From Selaginella moellendorffii (taxonomy: Eukaryota > Streptophyta > Lycopodiopsida > Selaginellales > Selaginellaceae): DNA of 64,000 bases. Below, piece by piece: positions 1 to 10,635 of this stretch. A program made the position numbers and the translations under genes. The notes under the pieces were generated by a model. That model worked only from the letters and a program-made list of their open reading frames with translations, was not told where the DNA came from and did no database searches. Location of the stretch: assembly GCF_000143415.4 (NCBI RefSeq), contig NW_003314313.1, positions 422,369 to 486,368 of the forward strand. The letters are read 5' to 3'. The stretch's first letter is position 1. Each line of letters starts with the position of its first letter.

Positions 1-599
1 TCTTCACTCGCGAGCTCCACTATAAGATGGTTTCATGGCATCTGGGAGCAATCTTTCTCCTCCTATCGGGCCTCTCTTTTGCGCTCTTTCTCATCCTCCA
101 GGCTCCAGTACTCAAATCTTTCCCAGCTCCAGTAACTTTCGCTTCCATGTCGTGCCTCTCGAGTGTGATCCAGCTCCCGATTGTTGGAGAGGCGTTTGAG
201 CCACAGTGGAACTTGTGGACGAACATCAAACTCGGGGAAGCTCTGAGCATCGTCTACGCAGGAGTAATTGGATCGGGGATTGTATCAGGGATTCAATCGT
301 GGGCAGTGAAAGAAGGAGGCCCGGTGGTAGTGGCAGCGTATCAACCACTGGAAACTATTATCACGGCGTGTCTAAGCTATTTCTTCTTGAAGGAAAGCTT
401 GCGATTGGGAACTCTGGTGGGAGGGCTCACGATTATCTCCGGCTTATACTTGCTCATATGGGGGCAGAGAAAGGAACGCGAGGCAAATGAGGAGGTTACG
501 AGGAAAGCCACAGAGATTACTCTAGTTCTACAGCCTAGTCGGCGAGCTAGCTTTATCAAACCAGTTCAGGTATTTAATGTTGAGCAACGAGGCATTTAA
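1..599 (+). CDS. WAT1-related (EamA/DMT, nodulin MtN21-like) transporter, 3' part
   Basis: This is the C-terminal half of a plant drug/metabolite transporter of the WAT1 (Walls Are Thin 1/MtN21) family, a multi-pass membrane protein. The frame is open from the first base of the window through the Met at 27 to the TAA at 597-599, so the gene starts upstream and that Met is probably internal. Visible are hydrophobic helices, the family-like stretch ending in LQAPVLKSFPAPVTF, the pattern GIQSWAVKEGGPVVVAAYQP followed by LETIITA, and a last helix ending LYLLIWG before a charged tail. WAT1 relatives move auxin or amino acids at plasma membrane or tonoplast; the substrate here cannot be told. It is the last EamA repeat and looks undamaged. 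Confidence 0.85.
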   Translation, partial: FTRELHYKMVSWHLGAIFLLLSGLSFALFLILQAPVLKSFPAPVTFASMSCLSSVIQLPIVGEAFEPQWNLWTNIKLGEALSIVYAGVIGSGIVSGIQSWAVKEGGPVVVAAYQPLETIITACLSYFFLKESLRLGTLVGGLTIISGLYLLIWGQRKEREANEEVTRKATEITLVLQPSRRASFIKPVQVFNVEQRGI

Positions 600-2061
600 A
601 GCTGAATGAAAGAGCTCTATTATGACTTGAATGAAATATCGGAGTTTTGTTTCTAACCTCTTGCCGGGCAGCCGGAATATCGCGTGGTCAGAGACTTAGA
701 TTGATATCACAGCTCTCTTTCACATTGTCCCTTTTAAATTATGCTTCAAAGAATGGTTATACTGTGTGGTTGACCCACTTAAGCTTGCCAAAGAAACTGG
801 GCATGCGACTGGGTATTGGAAGAGATTATAAGCATCGCTTTGTCCCCACATAAAAGCAATGAGTCCTTCAAATAGAGTGTTAATTGGCCGGCCTCCATGA
901 TCACTCCAGCATGCTATTAAACTTCCATGTTCCCCACGGTAAAAAATTTATGGAAGTCTTGAAATCTGAAGCCTGGAGTGCAAGAGATGAACTAAAGCAA
1001 CGAAGAAGAGGTTTCATGATGATCTTTAACAAACATTCTCGGGATGAATCCAGTAGCGATGATGATCTTTGGCTGCAATATATCTGGCACGCTTTTTGGG
1101 AAGAAAAGATCGGTCTTGATCAACACAAGTAGAAATTTGTTTGCGGTTTCACTCGATAAAAGCATTTGTTTGCGTCTCAAGAGAGCAGTAGCCTAAACGA
1201 ACACATAGAAGCTCAGTTTCCCTGTTCTCCTTGTGCTTGCTGGTTGGATGGCAAACGAGAGCACTTTCTTTAGGAGAGGCCAGGAGAATCATTATTTCGA
1301 AAGCGAGAGTCGAAGTGGGGACTTGGTAGAGTGTATTAGGGTCAGGGTCAACCCTCACATTGGATCCCTATGTGCATGGTCCACCATATAGGAATGGGGG
1401 CAGTAGGCAGGAATGGTCACAGAGTTAAAAGTTCCTCAAGAGGATCTCCCACTATTGAAGGGTCTCCCATAATGTTTGGACTAAGTAAGTTGCTTCATCA
1501 TTGCTTTCTTTTGCTTGTCACTTCATTGGAGGAGACCATCAGATCCCTTGGGAGTAAATTTGTGATTTTTTCCTGTAGTTATTGCAACTTTTTTCCTGCC
1601 AACTTGTACTTCCAGAATGTCTTCATTGGCATTAGATCGAGAAAGCGATCAGCTCACGACTCCATAGTCACGCGAGAAAAAAAAGAAATGGATCCTCCAA
1701 TCGAGCATGATCTACATGCGGCAGCGATCCTCCTCTGTTTCAGAACTTTAAATTTTGATAGCTTTCTTTTAGACCAAGATGGCACCAGTGAAAGTGAGTT
1801 CCAAAGGGCCAGGGAAATGGCACTAGGGCGTGCTCATCCAAGCAGCATGGCGATTTGTTTCGCCGCGGATATACATCAGTTTTGCCGCTATAGTTTTTAT
1901 GGAGATGCCTTGTGGAGAATTATGTGTTTGTTCTTAAAAAGGACTAGCAAGTCGTGGTAGACAATTGTGTTCCTAGTGAGTCTCTATAATCTGATTGTCG
2001 ATATAAGCACATTCTTGTGAATTTAAACAAGACAGGCATCTTCAATATATAATCTTGTGGT

Positions 2062-2078
2062 CGTGGGTTCGAACCACG
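2062..2078 (+). other. Isolated tRNA T-arm-like hairpin
   Basis: A perfect 5-bp stem (CGTGG/CCACG) encloses the canonical seven-base T-loop GTTCGAA, exactly as in a tRNA T-arm. I cannot fold a D-arm, anticodon arm or acceptor stem in the 60 bases upstream, so this is at most a tRNA remnant or the tail of a tRNA-derived repeat. Confidence 0.35.
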
Positions 2079-2363
2079 GCGCATGAGGTGATTTTAAAAT
2101 TGGCGCGAATCTTGTGAACAACGGGCATTTGGAGGACGAAGTTGTGATGGCGGCCTAAGCAAGGTGGCGGAGGCGAGGGAGATCTTCAACTGGATGGCAG
2201 AGCTTGATGCTCATTACGAGGCCAAGGAGATGCTAGCCTCGGATGGAATGAGGCCACAAACGCAGTGTGATTCCCGCACTGGACGTTGTAATTTGTGGAA
2301 GTTGAGGGCTCGCGTACGCGCAACTAATTTTAAGATGGACTGGTCATGGGTATGGCAAAATAT

Positions 2364-2451
2364 CATGTCGATCGGCGCTGGACTGAAAACAATCCCAAGA
2401 AATCAGACATGTCGATCGGTGCTCGACTGAAAACAATCCCAAGGAATCAGA
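2364..2451. repeat. 44-bp direct tandem duplication (two copies)
   Basis: Positions 2364-2407 and 2408-2451 are two adjacent copies of a 44-bp unit beginning CATGTCGATCGG, with only a few mismatches. No coding role is visible. Confidence 0.85.
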
Positions 2452-2668
2452 CGGAAGCTTTCTCATACTCCGGGGACTCGGCCCTCTCAATGTTAAGACG
2501 CCACCGCTCATGATCAATTCTCTATGAATGCTTTAGAAGGTTCCTGTTTTTCACTTGGATACCATGGTAAGAACCTCTGATCATGACAGTGAAATCACTG
2601 ATGCAATGAGGAAACCAAAGCAGTTCAAGACAGTCTACTTCAATTGTTCTGATGATGATTTACCAGTG

Positions 2669-3390
2669 NNNNNNNNNNNNNNNNNNNNNNNNNNNNNNNN
2701 NNNNNNNNNNNNNNNNNNNNNNNNNNNNNNNNNNNNNNNNNNNNNNNNNNNNNNNNNNNNNNNNNNNNNNNNNNNNNNNNNNNNNNNNNNNNNNNNNNNN
2801 NNNNNNNNNNNNNNNNNNNNNNNNNNNNNNNNNNNNNNNNNNNNNNNNNNNNNNNNNNNNNNNNNNNNNNNNNNNNNNNNNNNNNNNNNNNNNNNNNNNN
2901 NNNNNNNNNNNNNNNNNNNNNNNNNNNNNNNNNNNNNNNNNNNNNNNNNNNNNNNNNNNNNNNNNNNNNNNNNNNNNNNNNNNNNNNNNNNNNNNNNNNN
3001 NNNNNNNNNNNNNNNNNNNNNNNNNNNNNNNNNNNNNNNNNNNNNNNNNNNNNNNNNNNNNNNNNNNNNNNNNNNNNNNNNNNNNNNNNNNNNNNNNNNN
3101 NNNNNNNNNNNNNNNNNNNNNNNNNNNNNNNNNNNNNNNNNNNNNNNNNNNNNNNNNNNNNNNNNNNNNNNNNNNNNNNNNNNNNNNNNNNNNNNNNNNN
3201 NNNNNNNNNNNNNNNNNNNNNNNNNNNNNNNNNNNNNNNNNNNNNNNNNNNNNNNNNNNNNNNNNNNNNNNNNNNNNNNNNNNNNNNNNNNNNNNNNNNN
3301 NNNNNNNNNNNNNNNNNNNNNNNNNNNNNNNNNNNNNNNNNNNNNNNNNNNNNNNNNNNNNNNNNNNNNNNNNNNNNNNNNNNNNNNNNN
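2669..3390. other. Assembly gap (run of N, 722 bp)
   Basis: All bases are N. The 110 bp before it (2555-2668) form an open frame ending CSDDDLPV that could be an exon entering the gap. The sequence after it (3391-3505) is open but unrecognised. Nothing can be said about content. Confidence 0.98.
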
Positions 3391-3606
3391 CCTTTTCTAG
3401 CAAACCCACCACCTACACCAGATGCCGCAACTGGGCTTTCACCGTAAATGCCAGACCTGATTCATTTCTCTATCGTATGAAGGCATTTTGGCCAGGATCG
3501 GAGTGACAAGTTCTGGACAAGCAGAATAGATACTCGTCAGGACAATACATATATCTTTATTATAATTACTATTTAATAATCAATACAAAGCCAAGTAGTC
3601 AATGCT

Positions 3607-4303
3607 TCATTTAGGTGCATACAAGCTGATGTATTGTTTCCTGGCACCAGCAAACGGCCTTGAGATACGGAGTATGATACGAATATGTTACCTGACGCGG
3701 TGCTCGTCCTGTGGCCTGTTGTAAGGCGTCCAAACTGGTTTTCCCACAAAGAAACGCATAGCCTGAAGCATCAGGAGATAAATTCGTGTGTGATCTCAAT
3801 ACCACCTTGACGTAATTGTTGTTATCCAGAGTGAAGCGAGGGTAGCTTCCAGCAGGAAGTACGATCATGTCTCCCTTCTTCGCCCAAGTCTCTCACATCG
3901 AAGTAGCCTGCGTTTGTCAAACGATACTTACATCAAGCTGTTCTTCTCAATTACTACTATCGCTTTTGGTCTAAATTGGAAGCCGAGTTTGCTAGTTACC
4001 GCTTCCATCGAGGCAGTAGCGGATCTCCTCGTCCAGATGGATGTGCTCCTCGAAGAAGCTCTGATCTTGTGCTCGCAGTTTGGCAGCTTCTCCGGACTCA
4101 CGGTGATGATATCCTGTGTGAAACAAAGAAATCAACATAAGCTTTTTTTGCAAATTACTGTAGCTTTGCTCGTCTCTTCCGATCCAAGAGCTACCTGGAG
4201 TATCCTCGCTTCTTTCGTATCTCCTGTAGCTTTGAGTCGGTCTCGTACTGATCTGCGTCAAGATCGCAGTGCAAAACACCCAGGGCACCAAAGCGTTTCC
4301 AAG
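3607..4303 (-). pseudogene. Acireductone dioxygenase (ARD) pseudogene, 5'-truncated
   Basis: ARD is the cupin metalloenzyme of the methionine salvage pathway. Reading the minus strand, recognisable exons are separated by still-valid GT-AG introns: ADQYETDSKLQEIRKKRGYS; then VSPEKLPNC...SFFEEHIHLDEEIRYCLDGSG, with the metal-binding HxH...E pattern; then GYFDVRD...KKGDMIVLPAG; then [14 protein letters not shown]; then a last exon ending at the stop at 3607-3609. It is broken in at least two places. One base is missing just before SFFEEH, and a small deletion with a frame change removes the segment between GYFDVRD and the KKGDM motif. There is probably a third frame change near the 5' end. The N-terminal exon (family Met, conserved Trp) is absent. 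The protein cannot be made as it stands; sequencing error is unlikely to explain all the breaks. Confidence 0.8.
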
Positions 4304-4394
4304 GTGAGAAGCAGCAGAACAAAGAAATCTCACAGAAAACCTGCGAGCTTAAACGAGCTGACTGGGCCGGTCTCTGCTCGCCCTAGCGCCTTGC

Positions 4395-4820
4395 TCAGCT
4401 CGCTAGTGCCGTTATCTGTAGCAAATCAATGTCGTCAATCTTATTTGCTAGAGCGATAGTTTGCACAGAAGTGCTGTATTGGCGGGCTATGGAAGTTAAA
4501 CGTTTCACCCCTGAAGAAACAATGTTAGCACAAGAGAAGAAAAGGAAAAAATCCCATACTCTTGAGAACGAGACAGGATGAGTGACGCTCCGATCCGTTG
4601 CTTCTCCGGCCTATTTGCAGAGAAAACACTCCATCACTAGCTATCTTGCTAGAAATTCCGCTCATACCTTGTCCGCCATGGCCGAAATCTTCCCTGCATT
4701 CTCCCGACGCCTCCCGATCGGCACGGATTTGGCCAGGGAAGGGAGCCTAGAGATCCCGCGGTCGATCGCAGTGCTAGCGCCCGCCAAGCCAGCGGCAAGA
4801 TGAGCAACCCTAGCCTGCAT
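4395..4820 (-). pseudogene. LysM-domain protein relic
   Basis: On the minus strand an ATG at 4820 opens a 51-codon, Ala/Arg-rich leader, possibly organelle-targeting, that ends at a good donor (AAG|gtatga at 4667). A short candidate exon follows at 4560-4610. Downstream is a LysM-like segment, LTSIARQYSTSVQTIALAN, followed by KIDDIDLL and a stop near 4395. LysM modules bind N-acetylglucosamine-containing glycans. The expected GET motif just before LTSIA is out of frame by one base, and the join from the second exon runs into a stop, so I call it a relic. It lies immediately upstream of the ARD relic on the same strand. Confidence 0.4.
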
Positions 4821-5702
4821 AGCGCGAGAACGAGCTAGGGCTTTGAGCAAAAGAATCTCAAACGGCTAAGTTTTGACCAAAGTTGACTGTTTATCTTAAT
4901 TAATAGAACTTTGGTAGTCTTGTGAATGTTCCACCCCCTTTCATGAACATAGAGCCAGCCTTACAAACCTTTGAATGAGAATGTTTGTTCCAAAGTGTTC
5001 CATGTTTATAAGACTGGTGGATCCGACCTGGACGCTAGTTCGTTCCACAAATTTCTTTTCAAGCTTTTGTGCCTTCCACGAGAATTTCGTTCCACGCTAT
5101 TGACGCCCGCTATTTGGTCTGAGAAAGAAAGACCCGAAAGTAAAGCAAATCTGGTTTAGTTTTATGCCCTGCTTGAAAATTTTCATGACTTGGGCGTGAC
5201 TTGAATAGTGGCCAGGTCTGCAAGGGAAGGATGCAGTGATGGTTTCTCAAGAAGCCAAATTTCTTCCTATTCATAACATGCCCCGTGTTGACGAAGTGAA
5301 AATTTTGATGCTGATAGCAAAGAAAATGCACTGTTTAACTCAAAAGGTACTGTTTTCGAGTTTTTCTCAACCATAACTAACTCTGAAATAGTATAGCGCT
5401 ACCAAGTAAACGAATACTCTTCCAATACTGAATCCAGCTCAGATGTTTAAAACACTGGTCAAAAAGAAGATAATTCATACTTATCTGTACACACGTCTTT
5501 GACCAGTGTTGGTTTGCTGGTCTTTGAGGCAGCCTGTAACAACACAAAAGACCATGAAATTCCGCGTTATGGATACAGCATGAGCGTCCGACACGTAATG
5601 GCACTTGAAACTTGTCGATTTATGGCACGGTCCGAGTCCTGAGCTAGTCGCTTAAGCCCCTCGATTGATTTAACAGGATCAGTAAAAAAAAAATGTGATG
5701 AC
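4821..5702. other. Intergenic region upstream of oxidoreductase gene A
   Basis: No gene is recognised. The open frames on either strand are short and show no family motifs. The last 90 bp lead into a TATA box and the transcribed leader of gene A. Confidence 0.5.
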
Positions 5703-5710
5703 TATATAAG
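5703..5710 (+). promoter_or_regulatory. TATA box of gene A
   Basis: TATATAAG lies 79 bp upstream of the ATG at 5789. The same octamer with similar following sequence precedes gene C, which supports a conserved core promoter. Confidence 0.65.
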
Positions 5711-5788
5711 CAATCCAGCTGCGTACTCTGATCCTCCAGTCCAGTCTTCTCATTCGAAAGCCTGTAAGCACAGTAAGGTGTGAGAGGA

Positions 5789-8700
5789 ATGTCTCAAACA
5801 CAAGCTGAGTGTACCATCAAAGTCGGATACGATGCTGTTGTTGTTGGATCGGGCTACGGAGGATCAATTGCTGCCTATCGACTCGCAAAAGCGGGACTCC
5901 GTGTGTGTGTTCTAGAAAAGGGAAGACGATGGGATCCTCACGAGTTTCCAGCAACGCCATGGCAGCTGATTTCCAATATGCGATTTTTCACTCCGTTTGG
6001 AAGAATAGGAAGGAGGAATGCTCTTTATGAGGTAAGTCTGTACCGCATTGTGTTCAAACACATGACACAGTTGGTCCATTTTTGAAGGTGCACAGCAACG
6101 GAGACTCGATCGCACTAGTTGGCTCAGGACTGGGAGGAGGCTCACTAGTGAATGCTGGCATTATAATGCCCACACCGAAAAGAGCACGAAAGCATCCAAA
6201 ATGGCCAAGCGAGTGGGAGGAAGACTGGGAGAAATACGAAGCACAATCCCACAGCATTCTGGAGCCGGAATATACTCAGAATGAGCCACCAAAGTCCAAA
6301 GTGCTAGACCAAATTGCAAACGAGATAGAGGACGCAGCAAGAGATTCCATGAAGTTGACAATAAGTTTCAATCAGAAGAAGAATGCTGCTGGAGTTACAC
6401 AAAAGGAATGTATTTCATGCGGTAACTGTCTATCAGGATGCAGGTACAATGCAAAGAGCTCAACAGACAAAAATTACCTCGAACTAGCCGCACAGGTACT
6501 TTTCCAGCCAAAACTGAAGGCACATCTTCTTACGGAAATCGTATGTGCAGGCCGGAGCCAGAATTTGCACGCAGACGGAAGTGATGTTCATCTTGGATAC
6601 CTCTAGCCACGGAGAAGAATTTAATTGTCAACCCTGCAATCACGAAGCAAATTGCAAATCAGTAGCTACTAGAAGGTGGCGTGTGTACCTGAATGAAGTC
6701 AATTATATTTCAGCAGACTACGTCATTCTAGCTGGTACCACCCTGTAAACGCTTTGACCTTTTATCGCTAACATCCCTTTTCTACTTCAGCTGGTGTTCT
6801 TGGCACGAACGAGATCCTCCTGAGATCAAAAGAGCGAGGCCTACAACTGTCCGAACAGTTGGGGCACGGAGTTAGCTCCAATGGAAATAATATCGCTTAC
6901 ATAACAGGCACAGCTGCACAAACTCAAGCTCGAGGACTAAGAGAAAATGAGTTCTCAAGGACTCCCATGCAGCTACGTCCTGGACCAGTCATATCAAGTT
7001 CACACACATCATCACTTGGTTTCACCATACAGGTAATATTACCTTGAAAACACTTAAGTTAAACACTCTTACAGGGATCCTCTATTCCTCGAGCAACTCC
7101 CGAGACTTTACTGAGGGGAGTGATTACTTATGGCCAGCATGACTACGGATTCCTTGTTGGTATATGGGAACGCATCAAGCATTGGACAGGAATGAAAAAC
7201 AGCCAAGCTCTAGTATTGAATATGATGGGATATGACGCTGCTGACGGGCAAATCAAGCTAGACAAGGCAACAGGAAGACTGGAATACAGTGCAGCGAAGG
7301 ACTTACTTTTTCACCAGAAGCTTCGGACCGCTGAAAGATTGGCAGCCCGCCTTCGTGGGAAGCTATACATGAGTCGCTTCAGAAGTGTTACAGTTCATCT
7401 TTTGGGAGGTTGCAACGCAGCACCAGACTCATCCACTGGCGTGACAAACGCAAGCGGCCAGGTTTTCTTCCCTAAGAAGAACAAATATCAGTTGAATCAG
7501 CCAACGAAAGTTCATTCTGGCCTCTACGTGTGCGATGCCTCTTTGATTCCATGCTCCGTTGGATTGAATCCGGTCAGCACCATCTCTATAGTTGCAGAGA
7601 GAGTTGCGAATGGAATTGTCAACGACGCACACAACTACCTGTCAAAAAATATTCAGCACGAGGTATTGACTGGCGATCTCAGTGATTTCAAGTCAAGGAC
7701 ATACCTCAACTCGCGGCTTTCTTGCGAAATGGAGAGCAGCCACGTCATTATCCACGAAAAACTGGCAGGAAATATTGGAGGAGCTCCTTGCACGCTGCGA
7801 TTGGTGATGCATATGGGACAAGACAAGGATAGGGCTGCAAGTAATCTCACATTTGGAGATAGTCACCCTCTGCTGCGTGGATATGTTGGAGGCGATGTTC
7901 TTATTCCTTCGCTGGAACCAAGTCCACTTTATGTGGTTGACGGATACGTAGATATGTGCCATGTCGATGAAAGAACTCCTTTCACTCAATATATGCACTA
8001 TCACCTGGTTCTGTCAACAAACACAGGCACCAGGTAAGTTATCCTATCTTCTGTCAATCTGATCTCATTGAAAACTATGGTTTCTGAAGGTATACTTTGG
8101 ACGGAAGGAAAGAGATGCGACCATTCATGAGCGGCCTAATGTGTTACTCTGATGCAACCACACTACATATCGTTGTTCGAGCTCAGCAGGACTCACCAAA
8201 ACCGGTTGCCTTGAAAGGAAAAGTGCGGGTAACTCTTCCCGAGTTACTTAAGTCCCTAATATTGTTACGAGGGCCAAGGAAGCGGGAGTTTGTAGGAAGA
8301 CTCCTGGAAACACTTGCTAGGACGTACTTGATGAGAACACCGAGAGCGACAAGCCGGGAAATGGCAAAACCAGAAGACTCGACCGAAAACTATCCAAGCT
8401 ATGTACTTCATGAGATTGCCACAGGTAAAAACAGACTTGACTCTTTTATACAGGCAGTGACAGATTGCTTGTGCAGGAGATGGTGCCCGCATTACCTGCA
8501 AGCAATGGTGCTCGAAGGGTGCTGCTCAGGATGAGAACGTCAAAATTGTTTTGCTTCTCAATGGTTATGCCACAGAGAGTTTCTGTGTCCCTACGGAAAA
8601 CCACGACATCGTAAGAACACTTCTAGAGAACGACTATGAACCTTGGCTCTTGCAAACACGTTTCCATCCGTCGCATCCGACTCCAACTTCTTTCACTTTC

Positions 8701-9757
8701 GATGACGTCGCTCGGTTCGACATTCCAGCCGGTATGTGCACTCTGTCAAAAACCGAAAAAGTTTAATGCTGGAAATTTTTACAGCATTTGCAAAGATGAG
8801 CCACGTCAAGAGAAAGTCGGTAACAGCACACGTTATTGCTCATTGCATAGGAGGAGTCTCAATTCACATGAGCTTGATGGGTGGATACATACCTCCATCG
8901 TCGATAGCATCACTGATTTGCACAAACTCGTCCATGTTCTTCAACTTCGTTCCATCAGCGCTCGTCAAGTTGACTCTGCCTCTCATTCCTGTAAGTAGTT
9001 TTTGCGTTAGCCATAAAAAAAAGGAGACTTACGTCTTGTTGTTTATCTACTACAGATTTCTATGACAATCCTGGGAAAGAAGCTCGTCATACCAATAAGT
9101 CCTCCGCAAGAAGAACCGATGTCGTGGCGACACAAGCTACTCCGCGCAATTGCTCGAGCGATACCACGCACGGAGCGCTGCCACTGTGACGAATGCAACG
9201 TTTTCTCAGGAATTTTCGGCAACACATTCTGGCACGAGAAAGTCAGACTGGAAACGCACAACTGGTTGACCAAGCAGGCAGTGCAAACTCTATCAATGGC
9301 AGCATTGCCACACGCACGTAAAATCGTTCTCGCGGGACACGTAGTAGACAACGAGGGGAAAAACGAGACTTACATGGCTCATCCGGAGAGGCTAGCAGTC
9401 CACACCACGTATATCTCCGGCGGCCGCCCCATTCTCGTCACTCCAGAGACCTCTCTCCGCGCGCACGGATTCATGAAGCGGCATCACCCTGGATTCAGCC
9501 ACGCTCGAATCGTGATTCAAGACTACGGACACTCCGACCTGTGGATCGGAGAGCATTCGCACGGGGACGTGTTCCCGCTGGTGCTGGAGCGCCTCAAATC
9601 CGCCGGGAGAAGCCATCCGAGCGATAACCTCCAGAAGAATGCGATACTGCCGTGGGAGGAGTCGCTGATCGCTGGTAGGAATGGCGCGTGCGGCGGCGTT
9701 GTCTTCATCCTGATGGCGCTGCTCGCGATCGCCTTGCTCTGCTTGGTAAACCATTGA
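5789..9757 (+). CDS. Gene A: GMC (cholesterol-oxidase-like) oxidoreductase fused to alpha/beta hydrolase
   Basis: Nine exons (5789-6031, 6088-6495, 6551-6734, 6791-7032, 7075-8033, 8090-8424, 8477-8731, 8785-8990, 9056-9757) give 1177 aa with all phases matching. Residues 18-25 hold the FAD-binding VVGSGYGG; GSGLGGGSLVNAG follows near 92. A four-Cys cluster, CISCGNCLSGC, is at about 189-199. The GMC C-terminal motifs are HLLGGC (His about 467) and GLNPVSTISIVAER (Asn about 524), matching the catalytic His/Asn pair of cholesterol oxidases. A beta-rich linker region (about 560-790) precedes an alpha/beta hydrolase with LLLNGY, AHCIGG (Cys896 where Ser is usual) and YGHSDLWIGE (His about 1103). 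The last 20 residues are a hydrophobic helix suggesting a membrane tail anchor. The likely role is oxidation of a sterol or other lipid alcohol coupled to ester or acyl hydrolysis; the substrate is unknown. The start is the ATG shared in context with B and C. Confidence 0.88.
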
Positions 9758-10635
9758 ATCTGCCAGTACAATGGTGATCACAACTTGTGATTTGATGCAA
9801 ACAAATCAGGGAGAATGCACTGCTCCCGTGACAGCAAGCCCCATCATCTGAAACTATTACATTGTTAGCTAAGAAAGAGCATCCTTTAAACCCTTTTGTG
9901 TGCTTCCAATTCCATGCTATTTGGGAACTTATGACCACTATATGGCTGCATCAAGTGGTGGTGCTTGTCAAACCAATCCAATGTTTCCATACCTCAATTA
10001 GAACAAGAGAGAGCATGTTAGACTTATCATTAGCTGCACTTGCCAGTTAGTGCTGGAGTTTGTCGCCACTGGAGTATAGTGAGTTTTTCTAGCTCATTTT
10101 TTTGACTCGGATGATAGCAATCCATGTTGACTAGTAGTTTACCAATTAAGAATTTTTATTTTACTATTGTTGTTGAGGAGTTTTTTTTTTTCCTTCATGA
10201 ATGAACAGTCTTAAAAGTCCACTTATCTTCCCATAGTTTAGTATCAACAAGGTTTAACCAATCTCTTAAATTTTTGCCAAAGTATTTTATAAGCCTTAGG
10301 ATTTTTGTATTTTTTTATAACAAAAAGCTTGAGCAATTTTTTTTCTTATTTCCTTTTAACAATTGCTAAATTTTTTTTTTCTCTTCCACTTTATTTCTTC
10401 TTTAATTTTTTCACTTTCTCCTCAAATTTAATTTTTTTTCTTTAAAGGAGTGGGTATGCATAGAAGTCCGATCCTAACAAATTCAACAAATTCAAAGTCA
10501 AAATTTGTATGCGTGTTGTGCTGACGGATGGTACCTTGATAGGCAGTTTTCCATTCTAGTTCTTTGTCCCTAGAACATCTCGACGAGGGTGAATTTCTGT
10601 AAGAAAGAGGGGAGAACAAAAGTGAGACGACTTTT
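9758..10635. other. Spacer between genes A and B
   Basis: No gene. The 10.14-10.44 kb part is rich in T/A runs. The last 60 bp before gene B (from AGAACATCTCGACGAG) match the leader of gene C, but further upstream the match to the A and C promoters stops and no TATATAAG is present. Confidence 0.6.

Larger units (their letters stand above)
600..2554. other. Intergenic stretch without a convincing gene
   Basis: No recognisable protein or splice structure was found. The longest open frame (1370-1960, 196 codons) resembles no family I know and has uneven composition. The stretch contains an isolated tRNA T-arm-like hairpin and a 44-bp tandem duplication, both listed separately. A short reading frame near 2164-2230 weakly resembles one pentatricopeptide repeat but is too short to call. 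Confidence 0.5.

Noticed and set aside
1370-1960. 196-codon open frame
   Set aside because: No family resemblance, odd composition and no supporting splice or promoter signals; not strong enough to call a gene.
2164-2270. Possible pentatricopeptide repeat (AEAREIFNWMAELDA)
   Set aside because: A single weak half-repeat without neighbours or a long frame; chance is likely.
2555-3506. Open frames running across the assembly gap
   Set aside because: Most of the frame is N; only 114 real bases precede and about 115 follow, so continuity is not shown.
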